DNA from: Bretschneidera sinensis
Taxonomy: Eukaryota; Streptophyta; Magnoliopsida; Brassicales; Akaniaceae
Direction: 5' to 3'
Assembly: GCA_023935145.1 (NCBI GenBank)
Contig: CM043702.1
Location: 109,186,588 to 109,250,587, forward strand
DNA: 64,000 nt
Shown one piece after another: positions 1-11,449 of the stretch. Position numbers and translations under genes: made by a program. Under the pieces are notes generated by a model. It was not told the DNA's origin and did no database searches. It saw nothing but the letters and a program-made list of their open reading frames with translations. Every line of letters starts with the position of its first letter. The first letter of the stretch is position 1.

Positions 1-171
1 GAAAATGCTTACTAAGTAATTGTAAGTTGTTTAAGAATGTTTGTTCATGATATATTATAAGTTTTGAAGAGCTTGGTTGTTCTTTGTTGATGATGTTGCA
101 ACCTTGGTGTTTTTGAGAAAGTGAATTTAAGTTTTGCCCGAGGACTAGCAAAAGTTAAGTATGGGGGAATT
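1..171 (+). mobile_element. 3' noncoding end of an Athila-type gypsy element
   Basis: AT-rich noncoding sequence ending in a polypurine-type tract (atgggggaatt, 161-171) directly before an LTR beginning TGATGAG. The phrase ggactagcaaaagttaag before the G-run closely matches the sequence just before the 3' LTR at 51788-51805 in this window. That supports reading it as the region between pol and the 3' LTR of an Athila/Tat-like Ty3/gypsy element whose body lies left of the window. No coding sequence is visible. Confidence 0.6.
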
Positions 172-976
172 TGATGAGAATGCAAAATGTTATATTTTTC
201 TCCCTTAATGTTTAGTTTTTTTATACTCATTTGGTGCCTAAATCTACTCATTATTCTTATATTTTGATTTAGGATGCAAATGGAGGCGTTAAGTGCAAAA
301 CGAAACTAATTGGGGGATTTCGGACAGTTTTGACATCACTTCGTAATCTGAGCATAACTCTATCATCTGAGCTCTGATTGGATGATTTAAGTTTCTACGG
401 AACACTAAGAAAGGTTCTACAACTTTCATGTTTGGAGTTTTGAGAGATACTGGCGACATCAAGGTCGAAATCGGGCTTGGAGTTGCTGCACCAGCACTGT
501 TACAGTTCTGGAAAGTCCCTTAGCCTGCAATTCTAATACACTGATTTGAAGCAGTTTATTTTTGAAAGTTTCCAGATCTGGTGCACGAAAATTCATGCTG
601 AAAACACCAGTTTCCTAGTTATATTAGGAATTTATTTTATTTTTAATATTTTCCTTAAATTAGTTAGATTTGGATATTGCTATTTTAGGATAATATTTAG
701 AATATTTTTAGGAGACCTTATATGTTTCCAATACTGAAAATAACGTGTATAAGAGGGGAGAAATCATCAGACTTCAGGGACGGCTCTCTCTCCCTTTTCT
801 CTAACTTCTTCTTTGAGTTTTCATCATGGCCCTGCGTGGCTAAACTTTTATAATTGGTCGAAGGAAACGAAAATCTCGGAATTAATAAAACTGTGAGATC
901 TAATCTGCTTTTTATTTTGTTCAATTTATGCTTTGAGTATCGAATGTTCTTCAATCCCTATTTTCATGATTGTCTC
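172..976 (+). repeat. Truncated gypsy 3' LTR, cut by the EPRV
   Basis: The LTR starts with TGATGAGAATGC right after the polypurine tract and runs to about 976, where sequence matching the EPRV second ORF begins. The matching position in the other EPRV copy is near 14090. The true LTR end is not present. The short reading frames inside it have no recognisable similarity. A weak TATA-like string (gtataagagg) occurs near 748. Confidence 0.55.
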
Positions 977-1331
977 ATTTAATAAGATCTGGATCAGTAG
1001 TGGGTTTTTTGAGACTGGTACTTCGAAGGTACTCTTGATCCAGCTTTTGGACATATTGATATGTAATATTGGAGGAGGTTTTTTTTTGTTGTGAAGAGGA
1101 TACGTATTGGGTCTGTGTTTGGGATAATAAGGATTGAGCATATGTTTGGGCATATGAGGGATGATTTGGGAGATCATCTAAGGAGACGAATCTATTTGGC
1201 CTTTAGGGGGTCTTGGGTTGAATAGGTGGTGCTGAAGGTCGGATCTGGATCTTGGAGGTAGCATAATTAGAGGGACCTTGTGCCTTAATGGGTAAGGGTG
1301 AAGATGACATTTTACCTTTTCCTTTATCCAT
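977..1331 (-). pseudogene. EPRV copy 1: start of ORF2 (unknown function), truncated
   Basis: This is the 5' part of the second viral ORF. The start codon (1329-1331) overlaps the ORF1 stop (1324-1326) in the string ATGGATAA, exactly as in copy 2. An in-frame TAA follows at 1203-1205, at the same position as in copy 2. Homology ends at about 977, at the junction with the gypsy LTR, so about two thirds of ORF2 is missing. Function unknown; see copy 2 for the longer version. Confidence 0.6.
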
Positions 1332-2553
1332 TTTTGTTATGGGATGCCTGCAAAAATTCTCTAGTAAGGAAATCAGGCAAGGAATTATCCTTTCCTTTAA
1401 TATATGTGATAGTAAAATCAAAGGCACTCAATATAGCCTGTCATCTGGCAAATATCTGTTTGGATACAAGGTTCTGAACATCTTTTTGTAAAACATCCTT
1501 TGCTGATTGACAATCAATGCGTAATAAAAACGTTTTATTGTATAAATCATCTTGAAATTTTGAGATGCAAAGAATGATTGATAAAATTTCTTTTTTAATA
1601 GTAGAATAATTCTTTTGAGCTCCGAGCCATATACCAGAATGGTATCGGACAATTTGTTCTTAGGATTTTGCGGGAAAATATTGTTTAAGTATACCTCCGT
1701 ACCCTATATCAGAGGCATCTGTTTCAACAATAATAGAGGCTTCTGGGTTGAGAATGCCAAGACAGGGAAGACTCAACACTTTGGATTTGAGAATTTTGAC
1801 AGCATCTGTATGCTTTTGAGACCATAGTTCTGGACTTTTGCGAAGCCTTTTATATAAAAGTTCACAAATTAGTCGTAACTGTGGAAAGTAATCAGCAATA
1901 TAATTTAAACAAACAAGAAACCTTTGAAGCTGAGTCTTGTCTTCAATTTCATCAGGGAATTTAGTTCCAAATTCAATGGACCTATCAATAGGTTTAACAG
2001 TGCCTTGATAAATCAAGTGTCCTAAAAATCTTATCTTGGTCTGAAAAAGTTTCATCTTGGTCATGGATAAAACTAATCCATTAGTTTTGATAATTTGGAA
2101 AAATGTTTTTAAATGTTTAAAGTGTTGATCTATAGATTTTGAAAAGATTAATATGTCATCAATATAAGTGATACAGAAAGTAGAATGATCAATACCAGAT
2201 TTTAAGTCAAATTTTGATAATATTATTGCATCATGAAGCCTGTTAAGGAGATTGTTTTTATTGGGTATGGGATATCTGATCCATTGGAGAACCTTATTGA
2301 GGGGTTTATAGTTAATAACTAATCTGGGAGTTCCTCTCTCTAATTCTGCCTGCTTTTGAACATAAAAAGCAGAACAACTCCAAGGAGATTTACTTGGACG
2401 AATTAATTTTTTGTCTAGTAATGTCTTGATTTCTTCTTGGCAATATTTTAATAATTCTTGGTTCATTTGTATAGGTTGAGATTTGGATTGGATATTTTTT
2501 TCATTAAAATCGGGTTCATACGGTAAAGACACCCGTGCTGCTTTCTGTCCCAA
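1324..2553 (-). pseudogene. EPRV copy 1: reverse transcriptase and RNase H, internally deleted
   Basis: This is the polymerase part of the viral polyprotein, which would copy pregenomic RNA into DNA in the cytoplasm. The frame at 1660-2553 keeps the YIDD catalytic motif (YIDDILIF) and the start of RNase H (ETDASDIGYGG). Compared with copy 2, about 140 bp are missing near 2192. The deletion is close to a multiple of three, so the frame stays open while the block containing the FGLKNAP motif is lost. The RNase H remainder continues in broken frames to the TAA at 1324. The enzyme cannot be functional as it stands. Confidence 0.8.
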
Positions 2554-4187
2554 AAGATATTTGGGAGATCATCACATATATGCTTTTTGAAAAGATCTTC
2601 AAGATCTTTTATCTGGTCTTGGATTTTAGGTTGGCTGAGCTATTGTTCAACATGGTGATAATTGACTTCTTCTTTTATAAAGTTGATGTGGGCTTTTGTT
2701 TTTTGGATTATATTGATATGTCGGCAAAAACTGTTGGTTTGTAATAAATTTAAATCCTGCGTGTCGACAGGTTGCAAAAAGGGAAAAAATAGTTTTCACC
2801 CTAATATATTTGTCTCTATTCCTGTATGATTTACCTGGAAGGGGTAAATTTGAGTTAGGAAGGGAGTTCCTAAAATGATATTTTGATGGATATTTTTGAC
2901 TAAGATGAAACGGGTCTGGAGACAATACCCATCATTACATACATGAGTCTTGGTAAGTTTGTATTCTACGTTTAGTTTTGATCCACTGGCAGTATTGAGA
3001 CGTTCAGTGGTTTTTTCATAGTATTTGGTGGGTACTAATTCTTTCTTAATACAATTCTGATCTGCACCAGAATCTACTAAGGTAGTGGTATTGAGATGAT
3101 ATTCTTTATTAATTACTACAGAGATCTTGATGTACCATTTCTGGTAGTTCATTTTTTCTATAAGATTAATGAAGTCATATTTATGTTCATCATCAATATT
3201 AATTAAATTGGTTGTAGAAGTTTCAGGATCAGGAATTTGTTTAATATGTGAGGAGATAGAATCCCGAAGATTATTAATTTCAAGATTTATCATTTTTGCC
3301 TTTAGATCTATCGTGTCTTTTTGTATATCTTTGATCTGTTCTTTCATGATATTGATTTCCATTTGTAAATCTTGAGTAGTAGCTAATTTAGGTTTTTGAA
3401 AACATTTTTCAAAAATCTTTTCTAGATTATAAGGTTCAGGGGGTGTGGCGATTCTTGTCTCTTCTTGAATAATATCTTTTAGTTTGATAAGGTATTCTTT
3501 TTTAATAATGGGGTCATCGATTTTATCAATAATATCTAATAAAAATTCTTTTTGAGAGGTAATTACATTAACGGTTTTACAGTAACAGAGTCCATTATCG
3601 CAATTACATTGCGATTCTATGGAATCATTTGAATATGTATTTTCTTGCATAGTATAAACGACTTCATCATCAGAAGCTGATTCTTCTTCTTCTGACTGAG
3701 AATCATTTACCATAATTTGAGATAATTGTTGTTTTAATGAGTCATCAATGTCTGACTCATTAATTTTTTGTTTGACCTTGCAATTCTTGGCCCAATGTCC
3801 AAGTCTTCCACACTTGAAGCAGGCCTTAAAAGAGCTTTGGGCCTTTTTGGCAAATTTGGGCTTTGGTTTGTAACGTTTAGGCTTATCAGATTTTGGATAA
3901 GTCATGGGTTTTTTGTAAGTCCTTTTTCTAAAAAATGTGGTCTTCTTTTTGTGTGTCGTGGATGAAGACCTAATAGTTTCGTAGCCAAATTGTTGACAAA
4001 AGGATCCTAATTCTTTTTTGCTTTGGCGTAATTCTGATTTCATTTTGGCTTTTAATTTAATATCATTGCTTATAGCTAATCCTTCATAATTAATACAGCT
4101 AATGAGTTCTCCATAGGAGAGATGGTCATAAGGGATAGAGCCACCATTAATGTCTCTAATCCTTTGCCGAACTTTTTCAGCAAACAT
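2554..4187 (-). pseudogene. EPRV copy 1: coat-protein C-terminus, CCHC finger and aspartic protease
   Basis: A 463-residue open frame (2796-4187) starts in the C-terminal coat-protein region. A basic stretch rich in Lys/Arg follows, then a CCHC zinc knuckle (CFKCGRLGHWAKNC, about residues 121-134), an acidic Ser/Asp/Glu segment and a putative coiled coil. A retropepsin-like domain follows with the active-site motif VDSGADQN at about residue 370. The family uses the knuckle for RNA binding and packaging and the protease for polyprotein cleavage. The frame breaks between 2553 and 2796 before RT. Copy 2 carries the same order, which supports the reading. Confidence 0.8.
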
Positions 4188-5564
4188 TTTGGGAAGTCCA
4201 GAGATGAACTTTTCTTTCCAATAAGAGTTATTGCAATCTTTCCTAGTATATATTTTTGCGAGATAAATATCTTTATACCATCAAAAATCTTGAAGAGTTG
4301 GACATGCGAGGTTAATAAGGATTTCTACAGATCTGACAGAAAAAATTTCTAGATCACCTAAAAAGTGTTTGGTAATGGCAAAAATAAGGGTTTCATAAGC
4401 ATTTTCTTGCTTAATGAGGATGGTCTTGGAGGCGGTATTACCATTTTGGTCTTGAACTGTTCGAGTAGTGGGGATTTCTATGTATGCATCAATAATTTCA
4501 TCGTGTTGGTTCTGAGTGAGATAATTATCCCACCAACCTTTGAGGGTCCCAGTGAACCCAGCGATAATGGCAATTCTTGTTTTCTTGTCAGTATTTTCAC
4601 TCTTTGTCCTATAGGCAGTAGCTACCATAGTCATCTCTTGGAGAAGATTCATAATATTATGTTCACTGGCCCCATCTAAATTCTTCTCAAAGATGGAGGC
4701 GTCATCATATCGTGCTTGGACATTTTGGTATCAATCTTCATGTTGCATATCAGGTAGGGTAGGTCTAGGGTAATAATTCATGGTTATCGGCAGAGGGGCC
4801 TTATTTCTATTGATATTTCTTCTATAAATTTTATTGATTTGATCAGATTCTTTGGATTCTTTAATCTCTCTAATTAAGTCTTGATCGATAGTATTAATAT
4901 GACTGGTTTGTTCAGTTATGTATAATCCTCCTAATTTTTCATTAATAGCTTTTAATAGTTCATCATTGTTATTGGATAGTTTGATTAAATTGGTTTTTTC
5001 AATATGCATAGGCTTAAATATGGGCTATGATAGATGAGGTATAGGCTGTTGTATAATAGAATTTCTCCGGGGGGCTGAGGAGGAAGCGACATGGACGTTA
5101 TCCACAGTTGTGGACATGTGGTTAATCTTGCTATCGATAGAATCAATAGTGGTAGACATAGTTGTAAGATGATTGGAGATAGTATGGAGATTTTGATTTG
5201 TAAAATTGGTTTGTTGGGTAAGATTGATAATATCCTGTCCTAGTGTAGGACGGTCTGGAGGTCCCATTATTTGATTGAAAGGGGATGCAATAATAGCAGT
5301 GGAATATTGAGGTAAAGACAAGGCTATTTTCTTGAGTGGAGGATGAACGGATGATATAGTTTGGTTATCAGAGGTGAGCTAATTTTGTGAAAGTTGGGTA
5401 ATGACATCAATTTCTTGAGCTTTTTCTTTTGCTTTATTCAAATCAGGGTGATTTGGAGCAAAAGAATTGAATATTTTATTATTGAAGGTATACATCTCGA
5501 GATAATCGAAGAAATACATGTCACATTGTATTTCTCTCATATGAGAATACCATTCTTCTCTTAT
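4188..5564 (-). pseudogene. EPRV copy 1: coat-protein core and upstream linker, fragmented
   Basis: Three frames (4281-4652, 4731-5009, 5025-5321) are fragments of one polyprotein segment, separated by stops and small frameshifts. The 4281-4652 frame contains GFTGTLKGWWDNYLT, a hydrophobic gag/coat-like motif comparable to caulimovirid capsid proteins. The 5025-5321 frame is rich in Asn/Thr/Ile with repeated hydrophobic spacing, possibly a coiled coil. Copy 2 shows the same segments with different breaks, so most lesions arose independently. The coat-protein assignment rests on this motif, its place before the CCHC knuckle, and overall order. Confidence 0.65.
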
Positions 5565-6622
5565 CTAAGACCTAATATCAGTGGAAAAGTTTGCCATGAA
5601 CCAATCTGATTTGGCCTTATTTTCTAGAGATAAGAAATCTTGTTTTAATTTTTGTTTATTGATTTCATAATTACCTGTCATAATAACATTGAGTTCAAAA
5701 TCCTTGAATTTGGTCTGATCATCTTTCATATCAGACAAAGTTGGAGAATGCTCTCTTGTCCTATTAGACGTTTCTCCATGATGGATGGTGAGATTTATGG
5801 CTGAGTGAAATGACTCAGGATTTATGTGATCTATGGCTGAGTGAAATGACTCAGGATTTGTGTGATCTATGGCTGAGTGAAATGACTCAGTATCATACAA
5901 TCCCTTGGGGATAATATGATCGAAATTGACTCCTAATAGATTTTGTCTAGAGATTGAATTCCTAGATAATACATCAAAACTGTTTCTTGAAGGTGTTATA
6001 ATAGGATCTTTATTGGATGCAGAAGAAGAGAAACGTATGACTACACTTCCGTTCCTATGCTTATCTATTTATGAGACATTAGAATTAGCAATAGCTCTTG
6101 GTGGACATAAGGCTTCTAACTTCCAATGGTCAGGAATAGTGATTTGATCCCATTTTAATAATTTGGGTGTTAAGGTATTGGCATGAAACATATTTGCTTC
6201 GAGAAGTAATGTTTCACCAGGTTTGGTTTGAAGAAGGGCTTTCGGATTAATCTTTGTGGTCATAATTTTATAATATATTCTACAAATAAGATTTAGATTT
6301 CGAGCACCCTGCTTGATATCTAAACCTTTTATTTGGATATCTAAAGTTAATACATCCAAAATATGGGGGTTATAAAGGTCTATTGAAAAATTGAGGTAAC
6401 AATTAAAATAGACGGGTCCATCACGAAGATTAGACTCGACTAAGAATAATAAAGAATTTTGAAAACTAAAATGTCTTGCATCTCTCAGTATCATTAATAC
6501 AGGGGTATCGATACCGATACGATGCATGGGTTTAATTGCTATTGGGCTAAACCTAAGTGTAAACATCTAAAGCCTTCTTGTTTGTGTTTTTGTAATGAAG
6601 AAGATGAAAGTAGTTGAATACT
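5565..6622 (-). pseudogene. EPRV copy 1: movement protein, C-terminal part
   Basis: Frames at 6069-6566 and 5565-5900 match the movement-protein ORF of copy 2 from about residue 110 onward. The segment DGPVYFN followed by an IDLY(D/N)PHIL-type block resembles the 30K-superfamily core of caulimovirid movement proteins, which form tubules at plasmodesmata. The N-terminal piece is at 12211-12459, on the other side of the inserted copia element. Relative to copy 2 there are a 39 bp loss at the insertion site and a 36 bp loss near 6018 between short direct repeats. A stop at 5565-5567 breaks the polyprotein. Confidence 0.7.
5792..5895 (-). repeat. 36-bp in-frame tandem repeat in the EPRV polyprotein (3 units)
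   Basis: Three consecutive 36-bp units containing atggctgagtgaaatgactc give a 12-residue repeat (core ESFHSAID) downstream of the movement-protein core. Copy 2 has only two units (19039-19103). Each unit holds TGAGT-gaaatg-ACTCA, a short inverted repeat. The copy-number difference is most simply slippage or unequal exchange. Confidence 0.75.
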
Positions 6623-6794
6623 GTTGAGTTCTCATCTTCTTCCTTCTCTTCTTGTTTCTTCAAGAACTTGGATTCTTGAAGGGGATTGCTGTAACTTTGT
6701 AAGAACCATTGAGATAGTGCAGAGAGTTCAGAGGAACTCACGGGGACGTATGCACATTGCCGAATCTCGACAACAAATTACTTGTCTTCTTTCT
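6622..6794 (+). repeat. Partial copia LTR segment preceding the full 5' LTR
   Basis: These 173 bp match positions about 708-880 of the copia LTR (7502-7674) and are joined directly to LTR position 1 at 6795. The left end joins EPRV sequence at 6622. Part of the same LTR interval (708-765) is also present at the far right end of the element (12158-12215). This is not a normal integrase product; see findings. Confidence 0.8.
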
Positions 6795-7785
6795 TGAACA
6801 CTTAGACAAAGGTAGAGATTGTTGTTATTTGTCTAAGTTTCAAAAATGTCCAAACATGGTCTAGGGTTGTTAATATCCAAACCAATTGTGGGATATCAAA
6901 GTTTAGCAAGTTATAAGGTTGCACACATGTGTGTGCCTTAATTTTGAGCGTGGGAAGGTCAGACACACTGCTGTGCAAGTTTCAGCACACAAGCAGGAGG
7001 TGTGCGCACAGCATCAGGAGGCTGCAGCATCAGGTCAGGGTGTAGCACACCCTGCCCAGTGCTGCGCCTCACAGCAAGCAGCACACCAGCCCTCGCCCAG
7101 CGCCGCAGCACACAGTATCAGCGCTGCAGCACACAACACATGGCTACACACATGATCCAGCATGCATAAGACCTCTCCAATCATGTGTGCACCACACCAA
7201 AACGCACAGCATCACTTAGAGAGTGATGAAGGGCTGAGATTAAAGGAAGAACATGATCAAAGGGAGGATAATGACTCACAAGAATGTCCAAGAATTAAGA
7301 GGCTATAAAAGGGGTTCTCAAGGCCTCATTTCACAAGATAATACAAGATACATAAACACACATACAAGAGAGTTTTGTGACATTGTGAGATCATTGTAAA
7401 CACAAGAGAGAATTGTGTGAGAGATATAAACACAAGAGGTACTCTTGTAGTGAGGCTGGTTGTAATAAGATAGAGAGAGTCTAGATTAGATTAGAGAACA
7501 TTGTTGAGTTCTCATCTTCTTCCTTCTCTTCTTGTTTCTTCAAGAACTTGAATTCTTGAAGGGGATTGCTGTAACTTTGTAAGAACCATTGAGATAGTGC
7601 AGAGAGTTCGGAGGAACTCACGGGGATGTAGGCACATTGCCGAACCTCGACAACAAATTACTTGTCTTCTTTCTTTCTTTGATTTTCTGTTCTTGTGTTC
7701 GATTGCTGAAATTATTTCTACAAGTCGTTCAAGACTTGGGTGTTTGGAAGATCACCACCTGGGCATCTTGTCAAGGTGATTTCCA
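6795..7785 (+). repeat. Copia-1 5' LTR
   Basis: A direct repeat of 11450-12215, beginning TGAACACTTAGACAAAGG and ending ...ATTTCCA just before the primer-binding site. A TATA box (TATAAAAG) lies at 7314-7321. The GC-rich part at 6950-7150 contains repeated gcacac/cagcatcagg motifs. By eye the two LTRs differ at only a few percent of sites, indicating a fairly young insertion. Confidence 0.85.
7314..7321 (+). promoter_or_regulatory. TATA box of copia-1 5' LTR
   Basis: TATAAAAG within ggctataaaaggggttctc, about 470 bp before the LTR end; the same string is at 11960-11967 in the 3' LTR. This is the likely U3/R promoter. Confidence 0.65.
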
Positions 7786-7789
7786 ATAG

Positions 7790-7801
7790 TGGTATCAGAG
7801 C
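7790..7801 (+). other. Copia-1 primer-binding site (tRNA-iMet type)
   Basis: TGGTATCAGAGC, complementary to the 3' end of plant initiator tRNA-Met, a few bases after the 5' LTR. This is the standard minus-strand primer site for plant copia elements and fixes the element's plus-strand orientation. Confidence 0.9.
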
Positions 7802-8029
7802 TAAGCAGCTGGTTATCGGAGCAAGAAGTAGAAGGTACGGAGCCTAGACTCCAAGAATCAAAGATCAAACTTCTTGGGTGATTCAAGAACGGTGTAAAGA
7901 TCAAGATCCGGTCGTGTTCTTGAAGGTTGATTCAAGAACGGTGTTAAAGATCCATCTTCGATCTGTGTTCTTGAAGTTGAAGAAAGCAGTTATGGTTAGT
8001 GTACAAATCTGGGATCTTGTCCGCAAAAG

Positions 8030-10102
8030 ATGGCTTCAAATTTCTGTGTGGAGAAGTTTGATGGAAAGGGGGACTTTGCCCTATGGAAGCGGAAGATCAA
8101 GGCGGTTCTAATGTAGCAGAAAGTGGACTTGGCTATTGGAGAAGATGATGCTTTTCCTGCAAGTGTCACGGAGGACCAGCAGACCGAGATGAAGAAGATG
8201 GCTTACAACACCATTTTCTTGCACATGTCGGATAGTGTCACAAGGGAGTGCGAAGACTCGAAGGATCCGGGTGTCATATGGAAGAAACTAGATGAGTTGT
8301 TTCTTACCAAAACTCTCCCTAACAAAATTTATCTTCTTAAAAGAATCTTTGCTTTTAAAATGGACCATAGTAAAGAATTACAAGATAATCTTGATGTCTT
8401 TAACAAGCTAGTTCAAGATTTGAATAGCTATAGCATTTCTTTTCCGGATGAACAATTGGCTGTCATTTTATTAAATTCACTTCCCAATTGCTTTGACAAT
8501 TTGATTAATGCAATTGAGTATGGGAGAGATAGTTTGACAAAGGAGATTTTGATCAATGCCACAAGGGCACATGATTTCAAAGCCAAGATGAAGGAGACAT
8601 CGAGTGGTGAAGGGCTGTTCATAAGAGGAAGGCCAGCAGCTCGGAATGGCAGTAACAATTGCTACTACCGGGATAATGGTAGAGGAGAAAGTCATAGGAG
8701 AGCACACTTTAAACCAAGGGTTGGTGGAAGGAGGTGCTTCTACTGCAACAAGGAGGACCATTTCAAGAAAGATTGCAAGAAGAGGATGTGGGATGAGAAG
8801 AGAAACCATACCAAGAATGGAGAGGCTTCGGTTGCAAAAACAGAACAACAAGATTGTGATGTTCTTATTGTGTGCTCGGATGTGAGCAAGGGGCAAGAAG
8901 GCAGCGGGAAATGGATCTTGGATACCAGGTGCACTCATCATATGTGCCCTCACAAAGAATGGTTCAATAATTTCAAGAAGATCAATAATAGAAGGGTCTT
9001 CTTGGGGAATGATATTTCTTACCAAGTGAGGGGCATGGGAGACATCCAAGTGAGGATGTTTGATGGAGTCACAAGGCTGCTGGAAAATATGAGGTATGTT
9101 CCAGATTTGAAGAGAAACTTGATCTCATTGGGGCAGCTGGATTCCATGGGCTATACATGCAAGATAGAGGGAGGAAAGATCAAGGTGGCTAAGGGATCTT
9201 TGGTAGTGATTAAGGCAGCAAGAAACGATGGACTCTATGAGATGATCGGAGAAACAGAAACCAATGATCAAGTAGCAAGCTTGATGGCTGAGCTGGACAA
9301 GGCAGCCCTTTGGCACACTCGCTTGGGACACATGAGTGAAAAGGGCCCGCAAGTGCTTAGCAAGGAAGGTCTACTTGGTGGTGATAAAGTAGAAAAAATG
9401 GATTCCTGTAAGAGCTGTGTTCTTGGGCAGCAACATCGGGTCAGCTTCAACACCAGAGTGCACAAGTCTAAGGGCATTCTTGACTACATTCATGCGGACC
9501 TTTGGGGACCAGCAAGGACACCAACACAGGGAGGTAGCATTTACTTTCTGTCTTTAATTGATGATTATTCAAGAAAAGTATGGGTTTATTTGGTTAAGAA
9601 TAAATTAGATGCCTTGAATAAATTAGTGGTGTGGAAAGGGCTGGTTGAGACTCAAATGGGTAGAGTAGTTAAGGGGATAAGAACCGATAAAGGCTTAGAA
9701 ATTTTTAACCAAGAACTTGATCAATTCTGTAGGTTAAATGGCATTCTAAGACATAGGATGGTTGTGGAAACTCCTCAGCAAAATGGAGTTGCTGAGTTGA
9801 TGAATAAGACCCTTATGGAAAAGGTTAGGTGCATGTTAGATGGATCCAGGTTACCAAAATATTTTTGGGGAGAAGCTGTAGCTACAGCTGCATACTTGGT
9901 AAATAGATCACCCTCTAGAATTGTATACCATAAGACTCCTGAAGAGTTATGGAGTGGAAAACCCCCTGAATTAAACAACCTTAAGACTTTTGGGTGTGCA
10001 GCATATGCACATCGAAAGGAGGATAAACTTGGCCCTAGTTCTAGAAAATGTGTATTTCTAGGATATGGTGATGGGGTTAAGGGATATAGGTTGTGGTCCT
10101 AA
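8030..10102 (+). pseudogene. Copia-1 gag, protease and integrase
   Basis: The natural start is probably the ATG at 8030. An in-frame TAG at 8114-8116 breaks the frame after 28 codons, and the frame is open again from 8117 to 10102. Order: copia gag domain, CCHC knuckle (CFYCNKEDHFKKDC, about 8734-8775), protease with the site changed to DTRC (the catalytic Gly is replaced by Arg), and a GAG-pre-integrase domain (LWHTRLGHM). The integrase core follows with DYIHADLWGP, TDKGLEI and TPQQNGVAE, where the usual DNG is DKG. The frame ends just before RT. The element was Tork/Tnt1-like; it is inactive through the stop and protease change. Confidence 0.85.
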
Positions 10103-10944
10103 GAAAAGAAGGCATGAAACTGATTGTAGGTAGGGATGTTGTCTTTAATGAATTATTATTTCACTACTTGGAGAAAACTAACCCTGCAGGGGCTAGTGAG
10201 CAAACAAATTCAGAAATTGTTGAGCATAGCGTCAAGGGAGATTCTGTTCAGGTAGAGCAAAGGAGGCAAGAGGGTTCGGACCAGGTAGAGCCCTCAGATG
10301 ATTGCCAAGCTCAAGAAACTCAAGAAGAGGCTGAACAAGAAGAGGATGCTGCAATAAGTCAGAAGGACTTTCAGCTCAGAAAAGACCGGGAAAGAAGGCT
10401 GGTCGGACCACCTTCAAGATGTGGGTTTGCGGATGCTGCAGATGCAGCAGCTCCTTGGACAGAAGGAGAGATGAGTGAACAAGAAACTTACACGGATGCC
10501 ATGGAGTGTAAGGATTTGTCAAAGTGGCAGCTAGCTATGGAGGAAGAAATAGATTCTTTGAGGAAGAACAACTTCTGGGAATTGGTGAAAATTCCAGGAA
10601 ATCAGAAAGTTGTGGAATGTAAGTGCACTTACAAGATCAAAGAAGGGCGCTCTCCAAGAGATGAAGTCTGGAACAAGGCTAGGCTGGTGGCAAATGGGTT
10701 CACAAGGAAAGAAGACATAGATTTCACAAGAACTTTCTCACCTGGACACAAGGTGGAGAAGATGGTGAGTATCCTCATCTATGTCATTAATGGGCTATTG
10801 GTTTGGAACAGCAGGGATAGGATGGAAAGGTTTACATCTCAACTTAGTGAGGAGTTCGAGAGAAAAGATCTCAGCCTTGCACAAAAGATCCTTAGAATGA
10901 GAATCATCCAAGAAAAGGAGAGAAGTTGGTTGAGGGTTTCTTAG
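10093..10944 (+). pseudogene. Copia-1 reverse transcriptase remnant with core deletion
   Basis: In a different frame from integrase and overlapping it by 10 bp. It starts in the acidic linker (Glu/Gln rich), enters the RVT_2 N-terminus (MEEEIDSLRKNNFWELV, KARLVANGFTRKEDIDF), then jumps at about 10745-10765 to the downstream part of RT. Most of the fingers/palm is missing, and the place of the YVDD motif reads YVIN, so both catalytic aspartates are absent. The frame closes at 10942-10944. Confidence 0.8.
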
Positions 10945-11391
10945 GCAATGGGTGTTCTCAGCAAAATTGTGAGTAATCTTGAAAAAGAGTGTTGGTTTGG
11001 GATGAAGTGGTTGCTGAGGAACAAGGAGGCTCAGTGGCAGCCAACGGTAGCACTCATAACAACCGAGGTAGAATGCATAGCAGCTATGGAAGCCATAAAG
11101 GAGGCTGTGGGGTGCAAAGGGTTGTTGGACGAGTGAGAGGTCCTAAAAGAGCAGGTTGTGGTGTCTTTGGATAGCCAAAGTGTGGGGAACTTGTGGAGGA
11201 ATCCGGTGTTCCATGAGGGGACAAAGTATATGGATGTTCGGTATCATTACATTTCGGAAAATGATACGAAAGGATGCATTCATGTTGACAAGAAGACCAT
11301 GGAGGAAAGTCCTGCAGATTTAGGTACTAAAGTTCTACCTCTAAGTAAGTTCAATCATTGCCTTGAATTACTTAGGATTGGAGTTGGTTAA
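10945..11391 (+). pseudogene. Copia-1 RNase H remnant
   Basis: Two short frames (10948-11136 and 11158-11391) cover the C-terminal RNase H of a copia polyprotein: an ALITTEVECIAA segment (canonical ALSTTEAEYIAA), then SLDSQSVGNLWRNPVFHEGTKYMDVRYH and the terminal PADLGTK. Stop codons separate them. The polyprotein terminates at 11389-11391, about 60 bp before the 3' LTR. No obvious polypurine tract is visible before that LTR. Confidence 0.75.
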
Positions 11392-11449
11392 TTGGTAACT
11401 CAATATGAGTTTGGATCCCGAAGCTTCCTGCACAATGGTTCAGGTTTTT

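Noticed and set aside
5009..5025. Shared stop between linker and coat-protein fragments of both EPRV copies
   Set aside because: The two copies have stops one codon apart from different base changes, so they are independent, unlike the ORF2 stop.
8477..9049. Minus-strand frame of 190 codons
   Set aside because: Shadow of copia-1 gag/protease on the plus strand; no known domain.
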